DNA of 64,000 nucleotides from Arthrobacter burdickii (lineage in GTDB: Bacteria; Actinomycetota; Actinomycetes; Actinomycetales; Micrococcaceae): NCBI RefSeq assembly GCF_030433645.1, contig NZ_JAROCG010000001.1, forward strand, positions 124,001-188,000, in the 5' to 3' direction. The notes beneath the pieces were generated by a model. It saw nothing but the letters and a program-made list of their open reading frames with translations, ran no database searches and was not told the origin of the DNA. Position numbers and translations under genes: made by a program. This document shows, piece after piece, positions 1 through 8,294 of the stretch; within the stretch, counting starts at the first letter, position 1; each line of letters starts with the position of its first letter.

Positions 1-1550
1 ACACCCCCGCCGCGTGCGACCTCGGCGCTCTTGGCGGCGCGGTCGACGACGCCTCGGTCGCAGACCACGATCTTGCCGGCGACCTTTGCGGGATCGAGCG
101 TCTTGGGACCGCAGAGGTTCGGGTTCGCCGCGCCTGCTGCCGCAGCATTGGCGGCGAGAACGACGGGGCTGGCCGGGACGCCGTTACGCATGATCGACGC
201 TCCGCGGTACTTGGTGCCGTCGGAGAACTCGGCGGTCCCCTGCAGTTCGTAGCTGAACGTGCTGGCGGCGACCGTGGTTAGCCAGGGAGCTCCGTGATTG
301 ACGGTGCTGGCCGCGGGACCGGAGTTGCCGGCCGAGACCGCGACGAAGACACCTGCGGCCGTCGCCGAGAGGAAGGCGAGGGACACGGGGTCCGTCGTCG
401 TCGTCGTGCTGCCGGAGATCGAGTAGTTGAGGACGTCGACGCCGTCGAGGACGGCCTGGTTGATGGCCGCGATGGCGGAGGAGGAGTAGCAACCGCCCGT
501 ATTGGGATTGGTGTCCTCCCAGCAGATCTTGTAGACCGAGACCTTGGCGGCAGGAGCGACACCGGAGGAGACGCCGAAGTTGCGGCCGTCGACGGTCTGG
601 GTCACGCCGGAGTTACCCGCCGCGGTGCTCGCGGTGTGCGTGCCGTGGTTGTCGATGTCAACCGGGGAGAGGACTTCCTCGGGTGCGCGGTTCTCCGCCG
701 GAACGCTCGCGAGGAACGTGTCGGCGAAGTAACGGGCCGAGAGGACCTTCGAGTTGCAGAGGCTGCCGTCGAAGCCCTCGCCGACCTGGCAATCACCGGT
801 GAAGGTGGAGCCGTCGGACTTGAGCATCGCGATGTCGCCTACGGCGTTGAGGTAGGGCACTCCCACCTTGGGCTTCGCATTGCCCTTGAGCGGCCGGACG
901 GGGTCGCCTGCGAGGAAGGGGTTGTCGGGCGCGTACCCGGTGTCGATCACGCCGACGACCGTCCCGGCGCCCGCGTTCTTCTCTCCGCCGAACTGCGTCT
1001 TCCAGGTACCCTTGTTGCCGCCCAGGCCGAGGAAGTCGATGCTCGAGTAGTCGGGGGCGTTCTCGACGTCCGGCGCCACGAGGAGGACCTCGTCGCTCTT
1101 GGCCAGCTGGACGGCCTGGTCGGCACTGAGATCCGCCGCGAAACCGTTGAGCGCCGCCGTGTAGGTGCGCTTGATCTCGACGTTCTCCTCGGCGGCGACC
1201 TCCTGCTGCTTGGTCTCGAGGAACTCCGAGTACTGCTTGACGTTGTCGGCTGCGGCGTCGAGCTTGCGGCCCTGCTCGGGTTTGGTCGGGGCGATGCCCT
1301 GCACGCCGCCCTCGTAGGTGGCCAGCGGCTTGTCGGCGAGCACCACGATGTACTTGCCCGCCGGGTACTGCGCTGGGTCCAGCTCCTTGGCCGGCGCCTT
1401 CTGCGGCGTCACCGAATCGGACTGGGCGGGAGCTGCGAAGGCAGCAGGCGCCACGGCCGTCGATGTCACCAGTAGCGGCAGACCCAGGACGATGGCCGCG
1501 GCAGCGCGCATGGCGCCGCTACCCCGTCCGTCTTTTCTCCGTCGTGTCAT
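1..1550 (-). CDS. Secreted S8 (subtilisin-like) serine protease, 5' part only
   Basis: The first 516 codons are visible; the gene runs off the left edge. An N-terminal signal sequence (hydrophobic stretch about residues 16-40) is followed by an inhibitor-I9-like propeptide (KYIVVLADKPL near residue 66). The catalytic domain shows Asp203 in VGVIDTG and His302 in DNHGTHT, then the oxyanion-region stretch VFVAVSAGNSGPAAS. A protease-associated (PA) insert follows (LCGPKTLDPAKVAGKIVVCDRG), close to the edge. The catalytic Ser (GTSMA motif) would lie outside the window. The product is probably an exported peptidase that cleaves extracellular protein. ATG at 1550 has a weak AAAGG 12 nt upstream. 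A seven-codon ORF (1570-1547, MKGLTVL) overlaps this start as ATGA, which could be a leader or chance. An SSI-type inhibitor lipoprotein is encoded 1.3 kb away. Confidence 0.9.
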   Translation of the reverse strand, partial: MTRRRKDGRGSGAMRAAAAIVLGLPLLVTSTAVAPAAFAAPAQSDSVTPQKAPAKELDPAQYPAGKYIVVLADKPLATYEGGVQGIAPTKPEQGRKLDAAADNVKQYSEFLETKQQEVAAEENVEIKRTYTAALNGFAADLSADQAVQLAKSDEVLLVAPDVENAPDYSSIDFLGLGGNKGTWKTQFGGEKNAGAGTVVGVIDTGYAPDNPFLAGDPVRPLKGNAKPKVGVPYLNAVGDIAMLKSDGSTFTGDCQVGEGFDGSLCNSKVLSARYFADTFLASVPAENRAPEEVLSPVDIDNHGTHTASTAAGNSGVTQTVDGRNFGVSSGVAPAAKVSVYKICWEDTNPNTGGCYSSSAIAAINQAVLDGVDVLNYSISGSTTTTTDPVSLAFLSATAAGVFVAVSAGNSGPAASTVNHGAPWLTTVAASTFSYELQGTAEFSDGTKYRGASIMRNGVPASPVVLAANAAAAGAANPNLCGPKTLDPAKVAGKIVVCDRGVVDRAAKSAEVARGGG

Positions 1551-1766
1551 AGGACAGTGAGACCTTTCATGAAGTGCGGTCCGGCCACGGCCGTTCCCCC
1601 GGTGCCGCGGTCTCCCGAATAGGACCCGATCTGTGATGATGCCCACAGACGCCACGGCGAATTCAAACTTACCCGAGGCAACTCATGCGGTCAGCCCGGT
1701 TCCGTGTACGCCGGGCACAATTTCCCCGCAGTATTTACCGATTCAACTCGCGGTGATAATGGAAGG

Positions 1767-2651
1767 ATGTCCGACGTCCTCCTGCCCCGCTTGCAGGCGG
1801 TCGACTGGCAGGATCGTGAACGGCGACACCAGGAACGTGCCGCGCGCGTCGCGGACCCCTATCTCGACCGCCGGTCCCGCGGCGTCAGGCATCCCGTCGA
1901 GGACTTCCTCTTCACCTACTACAACCAGAAGCCGGGCCAGCTCCTGCGCTGGCACCCGGGTGCCGGTGTGGTGCTGGCGGGAGCGGCGGCGGCCGGACGC
2001 GCCACCTGGAAGTACTACACGGCGGACGACGACGGCGTGCGGGTGGATGTGCACCGGTTCACGGCGGAGCGGCGCGAGGCCGTCGACTTCGCCCGGCTGA
2101 TCCTCGCCCGGACGGCGGCACGGCCGGCGCAGTTCGGCTGTTTCGGGCTCCACGAATGGGCCATGGCCTACCGGTCGGCAGTGCACGGCGTGCGGCACGA
2201 ATACCTGCGACTCCGGCTGGGGACCGCGGGCACGGACGACGTCGTCGAGCAGTCCCGCATCCGGTGCACCCACTTCGACGCCTTCCGTTTCTACGCGCCG
2301 GAAGCCGTGCCCCTCAATGAGCATGCGCCCACGCGGGAGACGCAGCGGGACCTCGAACAGCCGGGCTGCCTGCACGCCAACATGGATCTCTACAAGTGGG
2401 CGTACAAGCTCACTCCCCTCCTGCCGAGCGAACTGGTGATGGACTGTTTCGAGCTGTCGTGGCGGATCCGCACGATGGACATGAGGGCATCACCGTACGA
2501 CCTCTCGGATTGGGGGTACGCGCCCATCGCCATCGAGACGGCCGAGGGCAAGGCCGAGTACGTCCGTCTGCAGCGCGGCTTCGCCGAGGAATCGCAGGCG
2601 CTCCGGGCGCAGTTGCTCGACCACCTCGAGAGGGCGCTCGCCGGGTCGTGA
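1767..2651 (+). CDS. Conserved actinobacterial protein of the family annotated '3-methyladenine DNA glycosylase'
   Basis: A 294-residue soluble protein with the conserved stretches HPVEDFLFTYYNQKPGQL and RWHPGAGVVL near the N terminus and FGLHEWAMAY in the middle. These match my memory of a Micrococcaceae/actinobacterial family that databases label 3-methyladenine DNA glycosylase. I see no helix-hairpin-helix glycosylase motif, so the enzymatic label is weakly founded. The start at ATG 1767 is chosen because GATAAT (1755-1760) lies exactly six bases upstream. That is a canonical -10 for a leaderless transcript, and the upstream in-frame ATG at 1704 would be before the promoter. It is a monocistronic gene between the divergent S8 protease and the SSI lipoprotein. 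Confidence 0.75.
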   Translation: MSDVLLPRLQAVDWQDRERRHQERAARVADPYLDRRSRGVRHPVEDFLFTYYNQKPGQLLRWHPGAGVVLAGAAAAGRATWKYYTADDDGVRVDVHRFTAERREAVDFARLILARTAARPAQFGCFGLHEWAMAYRSAVHGVRHEYLRLRLGTAGTDDVVEQSRIRCTHFDAFRFYAPEAVPLNEHAPTRETQRDLEQPGCLHANMDLYKWAYKLTPLLPSELVMDCFELSWRIRTMDMRASPYDLSDWGYAPIAIETAEGKAEYVRLQRGFAEESQALRAQLLDHLERALAGS

Positions 2652-2806
2652 CGGTGCGGGGCCGGACCGATCCCGCCTGGATCGCGAACCCGTCGCGATG
2701 CCGACCCTCGGCGGGCCGGTCGTCGATGGTCCGGACCGGGACGCTCCGCCGTCGTCCCTCGTTGAGCCTGCATCAGCCGTTACGCTGGCAGCCGAGGGGG
2801 ACCACC

Positions 2807-3451
2807 ATGACGACGCCTGTCCTGATGCGAGCAGCCCGGCCACGCCGAGGAGCTGTGCGGCTCGCGCTCGTCCTCGCAGCACTGCCCCTCGCCCTCTCCG
2901 CATGCGGCGGGCCGGCGACCGAACCGACAGAGCAGGAGACCGCCGTGCAGTCCTCCCCCGATCCCTCCGGGCCTTCCGGGCCTTCCGGGCCTTCCGGGAC
3001 ACCTGAGGCTTCCGGGCCTTCCGGAACTCCCGTGCCCTCCGGGACACCCGGAGCCTCGACGCCGATGCCGGACGGCAGCGCCGTGCCGACGGCATCTCCC
3101 GCCGCCTCGGGAACCACGGCCCTGCTGACCATCTCCATCCAGCAGGACGCGTCCGCGGAGCCCGTGCAGTATGTCCTCGAATGCGTGGACGGCGCGCCTG
3201 GTCCCGCATCGACGCTCCCCGGCGCCGAGGCCGCCTGCGCCGCCCTCGCCCGGCTCGGCACGAAGTTCTTCACGGCCCGCCCCGACAAGGACATCATCTG
3301 CACCCAGCAGTACGGGGGCCCGCAGACCGCGAGCATCACCGGCACGCTGGACGGGACGTCGATCCTCGCCGCCTTCGCCCTGACTGACGGCTGCGAGATC
3401 TCGCGCTGGAACAGGGTCCGGGACATCCTCGGGGCCCCGGGGGCGCAGTAG
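2807..3451 (+). CDS. Lipoprotein with a subtilisin-inhibitor-like (SSI) domain
   Basis: 214 residues. The signal peptide ends in lipobox LSAC (Cys33), so the protein should be lipid-anchored on the outer face of the membrane. Residues 50-85 are a low-complexity linker of PSG/PSGT repeats (collagen-like). The C-terminal ~105 residues match the Streptomyces subtilisin inhibitor fold: four Cys at 126, 144, 165 and 196 in the family spacing, and a reactive-site loop CTQQYGG. By alignment with SSI (Cys-Pro-Met-Val-Tyr) the P1 residue would be Gln167. SSI proteins block S8 serine proteases as tight substrate mimics; an inhibitor tethered to the cell could protect it from its own or foreign proteases. 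Start: ATG 2807 with GAGGGGG seven bases upstream. The family call is confident; target and P1 assignment are inference. Confidence 0.82.
   Translation: MTTPVLMRAARPRRGAVRLALVLAALPLALSACGGPATEPTEQETAVQSSPDPSGPSGPSGPSGTPEASGPSGTPVPSGTPGASTPMPDGSAVPTASPAASGTTALLTISIQQDASAEPVQYVLECVDGAPGPASTLPGAEAACAALARLGTKFFTARPDKDIICTQQYGGPQTASITGTLDGTSILAAFALTDGCEISRWNRVRDILGAPGAQ
2951..3065 (+). repeat. Short tandem repeat encoding the PSG linker
   Basis: GGGCCTTCC/TCCGG units repeat imperfectly here and encode the PSGPSGPSG linker of the SSI lipoprotein. Such near-identical 9-base units are prone to slippage, so linker length may vary between strains. Confidence 0.7.
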
Positions 3452-3724
3452 CGCCTCCCCGCGCGCCGGGCACCGTCCGGGGCGGGTTCGGCTGCCCGCC
3501 CTCGCCCCTCGGGAGTGGGACCTACTGCCCATGTCGTCCCCGAAGGCGTCCGAAGAGGAGTCCGGCGGCGCCGGACAGGTGCCGGGCGAATCCCCGGTAG
3601 ACTTGTAGGGCAAGCTCGCGGAGCGCCGGTGTCAACCCAGATGCGGCGTGAGACGGCACTTCCGGGCTACTGCATTTAATGCTGGAATCCCCAGCACTTG
3701 CCGCTCACGCACAGGAGTTGCCGG

Positions 3725-3985
3725 ATGCCCCGGATTGTTGTCGACGTCATGCCCAAGCCCGAGATCCTCGACCCGCAGGGTAAGGCGATCGCCGGAGCCC
3801 TCCCCCGGATCGGCCTCACCGGGTTCGCCGGTGTCCGCCAGGGCAAGCGCTTCGAGCTCACCGTGGACGGTGACGTCACCGAGGAGGTCCTCGAGCAGGC
3901 CCGCCACGCCGCCACCACGTTGCTGTCGAACCCCGTCATCGAAGATGTCACGCGCGTGGAGGTTCTCGAGGAGGACGCGCAGTGA
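3725..3985 (+). CDS. purS: Phosphoribosylformylglycinamidine synthase subunit PurS
   Basis: An 86-residue small subunit of the three-part FGAM synthase. PurS bridges PurQ and PurL and helps channel ammonia in the fourth step of purine synthesis. The sequence is typical: MPRIVVDVMPKPEILDPQG at the N terminus and GFAGVRQGKRFEL in the centre. ATG 3725 is chosen over an in-frame ATG at 3698 because AGGAG lies seven bases before it. It is the first gene of purSQL; its stop overlaps the purQ start (GTGA). A possible -10 (TAGACT, 3598-3603) lies about 120 bases upstream, implying a fairly long leader. Confidence 0.95.
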   Translation: MPRIVVDVMPKPEILDPQGKAIAGALPRIGLTGFAGVRQGKRFELTVDGDVTEEVLEQARHAATTLLSNPVIEDVTRVEVLEEDAQ

Positions 3986-4779
3986 CCACATCCAATATCG
4001 AGACGCCCCTCATCGGCGGCCCGCAGCCGGTCGCCTCGAACAATGAGGACAGCCCGCTCAACGGCGTGAAGGTCGGCGTCGTCACGTTCCCCGGCTCGCT
4101 CGACGATCGCGACGCCGTCCGCGCCGTCCGCCTCGCAGGCGGCAGCGCGATCCACCTGTGGCATGGCGACCACAGCCTGCAGGACGTCGACGCCGTCATC
4201 ATCCCCGGGGGGTTCTCCTACGGCGACTACCTCCGGGCAGGCGCCATCTCCCGCTTCGCCCCACTCATGGAGCAGATCACCGAGGCAGCATCAGGCGGGG
4301 CCGACGCCCTGCCCGTGCTCGGCATCTGCAACGGTTTCCAGGTCCTCACCGAGGCGCACCTCCTGCCCGGCTCGATGATCAAGAACAACGACCTCCACTT
4401 CATCTGCCGCGACCAGCGCCTCCGGGTCGAGAACGCGGACACGTTCTGGACGTCGGAATACGCGCAGGGCGAGGAACTCGTCATCCCGCTCAAGAACCAG
4501 GACGGCCAGTTCGTCGCGGACAACTACACGCTCGACGAACTCGAGGGCGAGGGCCGCGTCGTCTTCCGCTACGTCGGCGGCAACCCCAACGGCTCACGCC
4601 GCGACATCGCCGGCATCTCGAACGCTGCAGGCAACGTCGTCGGGCTCATGCCCCACCCCGAGCACGCGGTGGAGGCGGGCTTCGGACCCGACTCCTCGGC
4701 GCGCGGGGAGGTCGAGGTCCGTGGTGGCACGGACGGTCTCGGCATCTTTACATCGGTACTCAAGAAACTGGTTGGTTAA
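3982..4779 (+). CDS. purQ: Phosphoribosylformylglycinamidine synthase subunit PurQ (glutaminase)
   Basis: A class I glutamine amidotransferase, 265 residues, that supplies ammonia to PurL. Visible landmarks are [15 protein letters not shown] at the start of the fold, the nucleophile Cys in [10 protein letters not shown], and the His/Glu pair in MPHPEHAVE. About 28 residues precede the usual start of PurQ proteins; either this is a lineage-specific N-terminal extension or translation starts later. The GTG at 3982 overlaps the purS stop by four bases, which argues for coupled translation from it. purL follows one base after its stop. Confidence 0.95.
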   Translation: MTTSNIETPLIGGPQPVASNNEDSPLNGVKVGVVTFPGSLDDRDAVRAVRLAGGSAIHLWHGDHSLQDVDAVIIPGGFSYGDYLRAGAISRFAPLMEQITEAASGGADALPVLGICNGFQVLTEAHLLPGSMIKNNDLHFICRDQRLRVENADTFWTSEYAQGEELVIPLKNQDGQFVADNYTLDELEGEGRVVFRYVGGNPNGSRRDIAGISNAAGNVVGLMPHPEHAVEAGFGPDSSARGEVEVRGGTDGLGIFTSVLKKLVG

Positions 4780-4780
4780 G

Positions 4781-7069
4781 GTGACTGCAGAGGCAACGTC
4801 CAAGAAGTTCAACATCGACACCGTCGCGAACGCCGAGGCCACCCCGGGCCAGGCGCTTCCCTGGGCCGAGCTCGGCCTGAAGGAGAACGAGTACCAGCGC
4901 GTCGAGGAGATCCTCGGCCGCCGGCCCACCGGCGCGGAGCTCGCCATGTACTCGGTGATGTGGAGCGAGCACTGCTCCTACAAGTCCTCCAAGGTGCACC
5001 TGCGCCAGTTCGGCGACAAGGTCACCGAGGCCATGAAGGAGCACCTCCTCGTGGGCATCGGCGAGAACGCCGGCGTCGTCGACATCGGGGACGGCTGGGC
5101 CGTGACGTTCAAGGTGGAGAGCCACAACCACCCGTCCTTCGTGGAGCCCTACCAGGGTGCCGCGACCGGCGTCGGCGGCATCGTGCGCGACATCATCTCG
5201 ATGGGCGCACGCCCCGTCGCCGTCATGGACCCGCTGCGCTTCGGTGCGATCGACCACCCCGACACCGCGCGACTCGTCCACGGCATCGTCTCGGGCATCG
5301 GCGGCTACGGCAACTCCCTCGGCCTGCCGAACATCGGCGGTGAGGTGGTCTTCGACTCCGTTTACCAGGGCAACCCGCTCGTCAACGCCCTCGCGGTCGG
5401 CGTACTGCGCCACGAGGACATCCGCCTCGCCAACGCTTCCGGCGCCGGCAACAAGGTGGTCCTCTTCGGCGCCCGCACCGGTGGCGACGGCATCGGCGGC
5501 GCGTCCGTCCTCGCCTCCGAGTCCTTCGACGACGCCAAGCCCTCCAAGCGGCCCGCGGTCCAGGTGGGCGATCCGTTCGCCGAGAAGGTGCTCATCGAGT
5601 GCTGCCTCGAACTGTTCAAGGCCTCCGTGGTCGAGGGCATCCAGGACCTCGGCGCCGCAGGCATCTCCTGTGCGACGTCGGAACTGGCGTCGAACGGCGA
5701 CGGCGGCATGCACGTCGAACTCACCAACGTGCTGCTGCGCGATCCCTCCCTGACCCCGGGCGAGATCCTCATGTCGGAGTCGCAGGAGCGCATGATGGCG
5801 GTCGTGACGCCCGAGAACGTCGCGGCGTTCGAGGCGATCATGGACAAGTGGGCCGTGGAGTACTCCTGGCTCGGCGAGGTCACCGACACCGGGCGCCTCA
5901 TCATCGAGTGGGACGGCCAGAAGATCGTCGACGTCGATCCGCGCACCGTCGCCCACGAGGGACCCGTCTACGACCGCCCGTACCACCGGCCGGAGTGGCT
6001 GGACGGCGTCCAGGCGGATCGTTTTGCACCCGAGCAGCCTGCGGACCTGCGCGAGGCCGTGCTCGAACTCATGGCCTCCCCCAACATGTGCGCGAAGAAC
6101 TGGGTGACGGACCAGTACGACCGCTACGTGCAGGGCAACACGGCGCTCGCCATGCCCGACGACGCCGGAGTGGTTCGCGTGGACGAGGAGACCGGCCTCG
6201 GCGTCGCCATCTCCACCGACGCCAACGGCCGCTACTCCTACCTCAACCCCTACGAGGGCGCACGCCTGGCCCTCGCGGAGGCCTACCGCAACGTGGCCAC
6301 CTCGGGCGCCGAGCCCCTCGCCGTCACCGACTGCCTGAACTTCGGATCCCCCGAGGACCCCGAGGTCATGTGGCAGTTCGCCGAGACCGTGCGCGGGCTC
6401 GCGGACGCGTGCCAGGAACTCGGTGTGCCCGTGACCGGCGGCAACGTCTCGCTCTACAACCAGACCGGCGGCGTCGCCATCCACCCCACCCCGGTGGTCG
6501 GCGTCCTGGGCGTGTTCGACGACGTCGCGCGGCGCACGCCGTCCGGCTGGCGTGAGGACGGCCAGGCCGTCTACCTGCTGGGCACGACGGCGGACGAGCT
6601 GGACGGTTCCGAGTGGGCCAACCTGCGCGGCCACCTCGGCGGACAGCCTCCCGCGCTGGATCTGGCAGCGGAGAAGACCCTCGCGGCGATCCTCGTCAAC
6701 TGCTCGCGTGACGGCATGATCGACGCCGCCCACGACCTCTCCGAGGGCGGCCTCGCCGCCGGCCTGAGCGAGATGGCGCTGCGCTTCGGCGTCGGTGCGC
6801 GGATCGGGCTCGACGAGCTCTGCGAGCGCGACGGCATCGACGCGTTCACCGCGCTGTTCAGCGAGAGCCAGGCACGTGCCGTCGTCAGCGTCCCCCGCTC
6901 GGAGGAAGTGCGCTTCAACGACATGTGCACGGCCCGGAACTTCCCGACCATCCGCATCGGTGTGGTCGATACGGAGAACCAGTCACTCGACGTGCAGGGC
7001 TACTTCAACCTGCCTCTGGACCAGCTCCGGAAGGCCCACGAGGAAACCCTGCCGAAGCACTTCGGCTAG
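4781..7069 (+). CDS. purL: Phosphoribosylformylglycinamidine synthase subunit PurL
   Basis: A 762-residue large subunit of FGAM synthase, using ATP and PurQ-derived ammonia to convert FGAR to FGAM. The length is normal for the small-PurL (Bacillus-type) form. Landmarks: [10 protein letters not shown], the substrate-loop [46 protein letters not shown] and the second-half [15 protein letters not shown] 4781 starts one base after the purQ stop, consistent with tight coupling. A 14-bp hairpin 31 bases after the stop ends the operon. Confidence 0.97.
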   Translation: MTAEATSKKFNIDTVANAEATPGQALPWAELGLKENEYQRVEEILGRRPTGAELAMYSVMWSEHCSYKSSKVHLRQFGDKVTEAMKEHLLVGIGENAGVVDIGDGWAVTFKVESHNHPSFVEPYQGAATGVGGIVRDIISMGARPVAVMDPLRFGAIDHPDTARLVHGIVSGIGGYGNSLGLPNIGGEVVFDSVYQGNPLVNALAVGVLRHEDIRLANASGAGNKVVLFGARTGGDGIGGASVLASESFDDAKPSKRPAVQVGDPFAEKVLIECCLELFKASVVEGIQDLGAAGISCATSELASNGDGGMHVELTNVLLRDPSLTPGEILMSESQERMMAVVTPENVAAFEAIMDKWAVEYSWLGEVTDTGRLIIEWDGQKIVDVDPRTVAHEGPVYDRPYHRPEWLDGVQADRFAPEQPADLREAVLELMASPNMCAKNWVTDQYDRYVQGNTALAMPDDAGVVRVDEETGLGVAISTDANGRYSYLNPYEGARLALAEAYRNVATSGAEPLAVTDCLNFGSPEDPEVMWQFAETVRGLADACQELGVPVTGGNVSLYNQTGGVAIHPTPVVGVLGVFDDVARRTPSGWREDGQAVYLLGTTADELDGSEWANLRGHLGGQPPALDLAAEKTLAAILVNCSRDGMIDAAHDLSEGGLAAGLSEMALRFGVGARIGLDELCERDGIDAFTALFSESQARAVVSVPRSEEVRFNDMCTARNFPTIRIGVVDTENQSLDVQGYFNLPLDQLRKAHEETLPKHFG

Positions 7070-7100
7070 TCGCTCCACCGGGGCAGCTCGCCCGGCCGGC

Positions 7101-7134
7101 AGGAGGCCGCCACCCGACCGGGTGGCGGCCTCCT
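7101..7134 (+). terminator. Hairpin after purSQL
   Basis: AGGAGGCCGCCACC (7101-7114) pairs perfectly with GGTGGCGGCCTCCT (7121-7134) around a six-base loop. It sits 31 bases after the purL stop. There is no U-tract, as is common for actinobacterial terminators. Confidence 0.75.
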
Positions 7135-7200
7135 CCGTCTTCCGGGCCGATCGGAGTCCACCGCGGACTGCTTCTTGGGGTTGGGCCGCCGCGCCGGGTG

Positions 7201-7437
7201 CCCAACCCCGTGGCGGCGTTCCACCGCACCTGAGCCGCAGCCCCGGTTTTACAGTCCGACGACGACGGCTGCCTTCTCCGTCCCCCGGGACCGAGCGGAG
7301 TCCACCCCGGCGGGGGCCTGACGGGGGCGGAGGGCGGGACTTACCGGGCCAGACCGTGGCGGATGCCCCAACCCGTGGCGGCGTTCCACCGCATCCAGGC
7401 CGGAGCCCCGGTTTTACAGTCCGACGACGACGGCTGC
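7201..7437. repeat. Imperfect direct repeat of about 72 bp in the purL-sortase gap
   Basis: Copy A (about 7201-7271) and copy B (about 7365-7437) share CGTGGCGGCGTTCCACCGCA and, further on, CCCCGGTTTTACAGTCCGAC plus GACGACGGCTGC. A weaker third match around GGAGTCCACC (7152 and 7300) suggests the duplicated unit is about 165 bp. No convincing gene is present in 7070-7502; it holds the purL terminator and this repeat. Origin and function are unknown. Confidence 0.7.
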
Positions 7438-7502
7438 GGCGGCTGCCGCCCGCCAGCCGTCAGGAATCAGCTGCCATGCCAGGGAGCGGCCGGATCAACG
7501 GC

Positions 7503-8201
7503 TCAGGCAGTCTTGGGCATCGCCGTGACGACGACGTTCTTGCCCCAGGGGTCCTCGGTGTAGCAGCTGATAAGGACCACGCGGTTCGGGACGATGTTCC
7601 AGATGTCGCTGTCCTTCAGGGTGTCCTTATCATGCGTGAGGACAGAATCGACGACGTACGTGATGTCGCCCGTCTGCGTGGTGAGCGTGAACTCGCTTCC
7701 CACGAGCGCTTCGTTGCTCAGCCGGTTGAAGGGTGCGTCCTGGCCGTCCCAGCTGTGCCCGGCGATGTAGGTGGTGTTGTTCGAGCCTGCGCCGGGAACC
7801 CCGTACGGGGTGAGCCAGTAGGCGTCGATGGTGAGCGGCGGCACCAGCGACTGCGCTGCCAGGTCCGCATCGCTGGGGGTCAGCGGGAGCACGGCCATGT
7901 CGATGCCAGCGTCGGCGAAGGACAGCGCAATGGGTTGGGATGCGGCAGGCCCTGGGTCCGCTGCGGGCGCCGCGGGGGCTGCTGAAGGGGCTGCCGAAGG
8001 CGTCGCGACAGCGGAGAGTGTGCTCGACGGCGCGGCCGATGGCGCGGAGTCCGGCGGCAGGACAGAAACGGCGATCGCGAGGCCGGCCGCCGCGACGAGC
8101 GGAAGGGCTATCCACCGCTTCCGGGACCGCTGGGGGACCCCGGTGCGCGCAGGGGCGCCGGGCTGCTGGGCGGCCGGTTCGTCGACTCCGTGCTGTTCCA
8201 T
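7503..8201 (-). CDS. Class F-like sortase
   Basis: A 232-residue membrane-anchored cysteine transpeptidase. An N-terminal basic stretch (RSRKRW) and one membrane segment (about 31-48) are followed by an Ala/Pro/Ser linker and the sortase beta-barrel. Catalytic His149 lies in YIAGHSW and Cys213 in VVLISCY. The position where sortases normally carry Arg, just before the last strand, reads WGKNVVV, so Lys221 replaces it. Sortases cut a C-terminal signal of exported proteins and join them to the cell wall or to pilins. The gene lies 93 bases downstream of, and in line with, a surface-protein gene (8295-9254) that has a sorting-signal-like tail, so the two look like an enzyme-substrate pair. ATG 8201; alternative starts not needed. 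Confidence 0.85.
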   Translation of the reverse strand: MEQHGVDEPAAQQPGAPARTGVPQRSRKRWIALPLVAAAGLAIAVSVLPPDSAPSAAPSSTLSAVATPSAAPSAAPAAPAADPGPAASQPIALSFADAGIDMAVLPLTPSDADLAAQSLVPPLTIDAYWLTPYGVPGAGSNNTTYIAGHSWDGQDAPFNRLSNEALVGSEFTLTTQTGDITYVVDSVLTHDKDTLKDSDIWNIVPNRVVLISCYTEDPWGKNVVVTAMPKTA

Positions 8202-8294
8202 GCGGTGCGCTGTCCTGGGGTGGTGAGGGATGGTGCACCGTCCTGGCCCGGCGAATGGTTCTGGACCAGATCGCCGGGCCGGGACGGCTCGGTG

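Noticed and set aside
294-1475. 393-codon plus-strand frame
   Set aside because: Antisense to the S8 protease, whose catalytic motifs are unambiguous.
2951-3065. CRISPR-like or regulatory repeat
   Set aside because: Nine-base in-frame units encoding a PSG linker; simple coding repeat.
4760-6733. 657-codon open frame antisense to purL
   Set aside because: Shadow of purL; Val/Gly/Arg-rich low-complexity translation with no family features.
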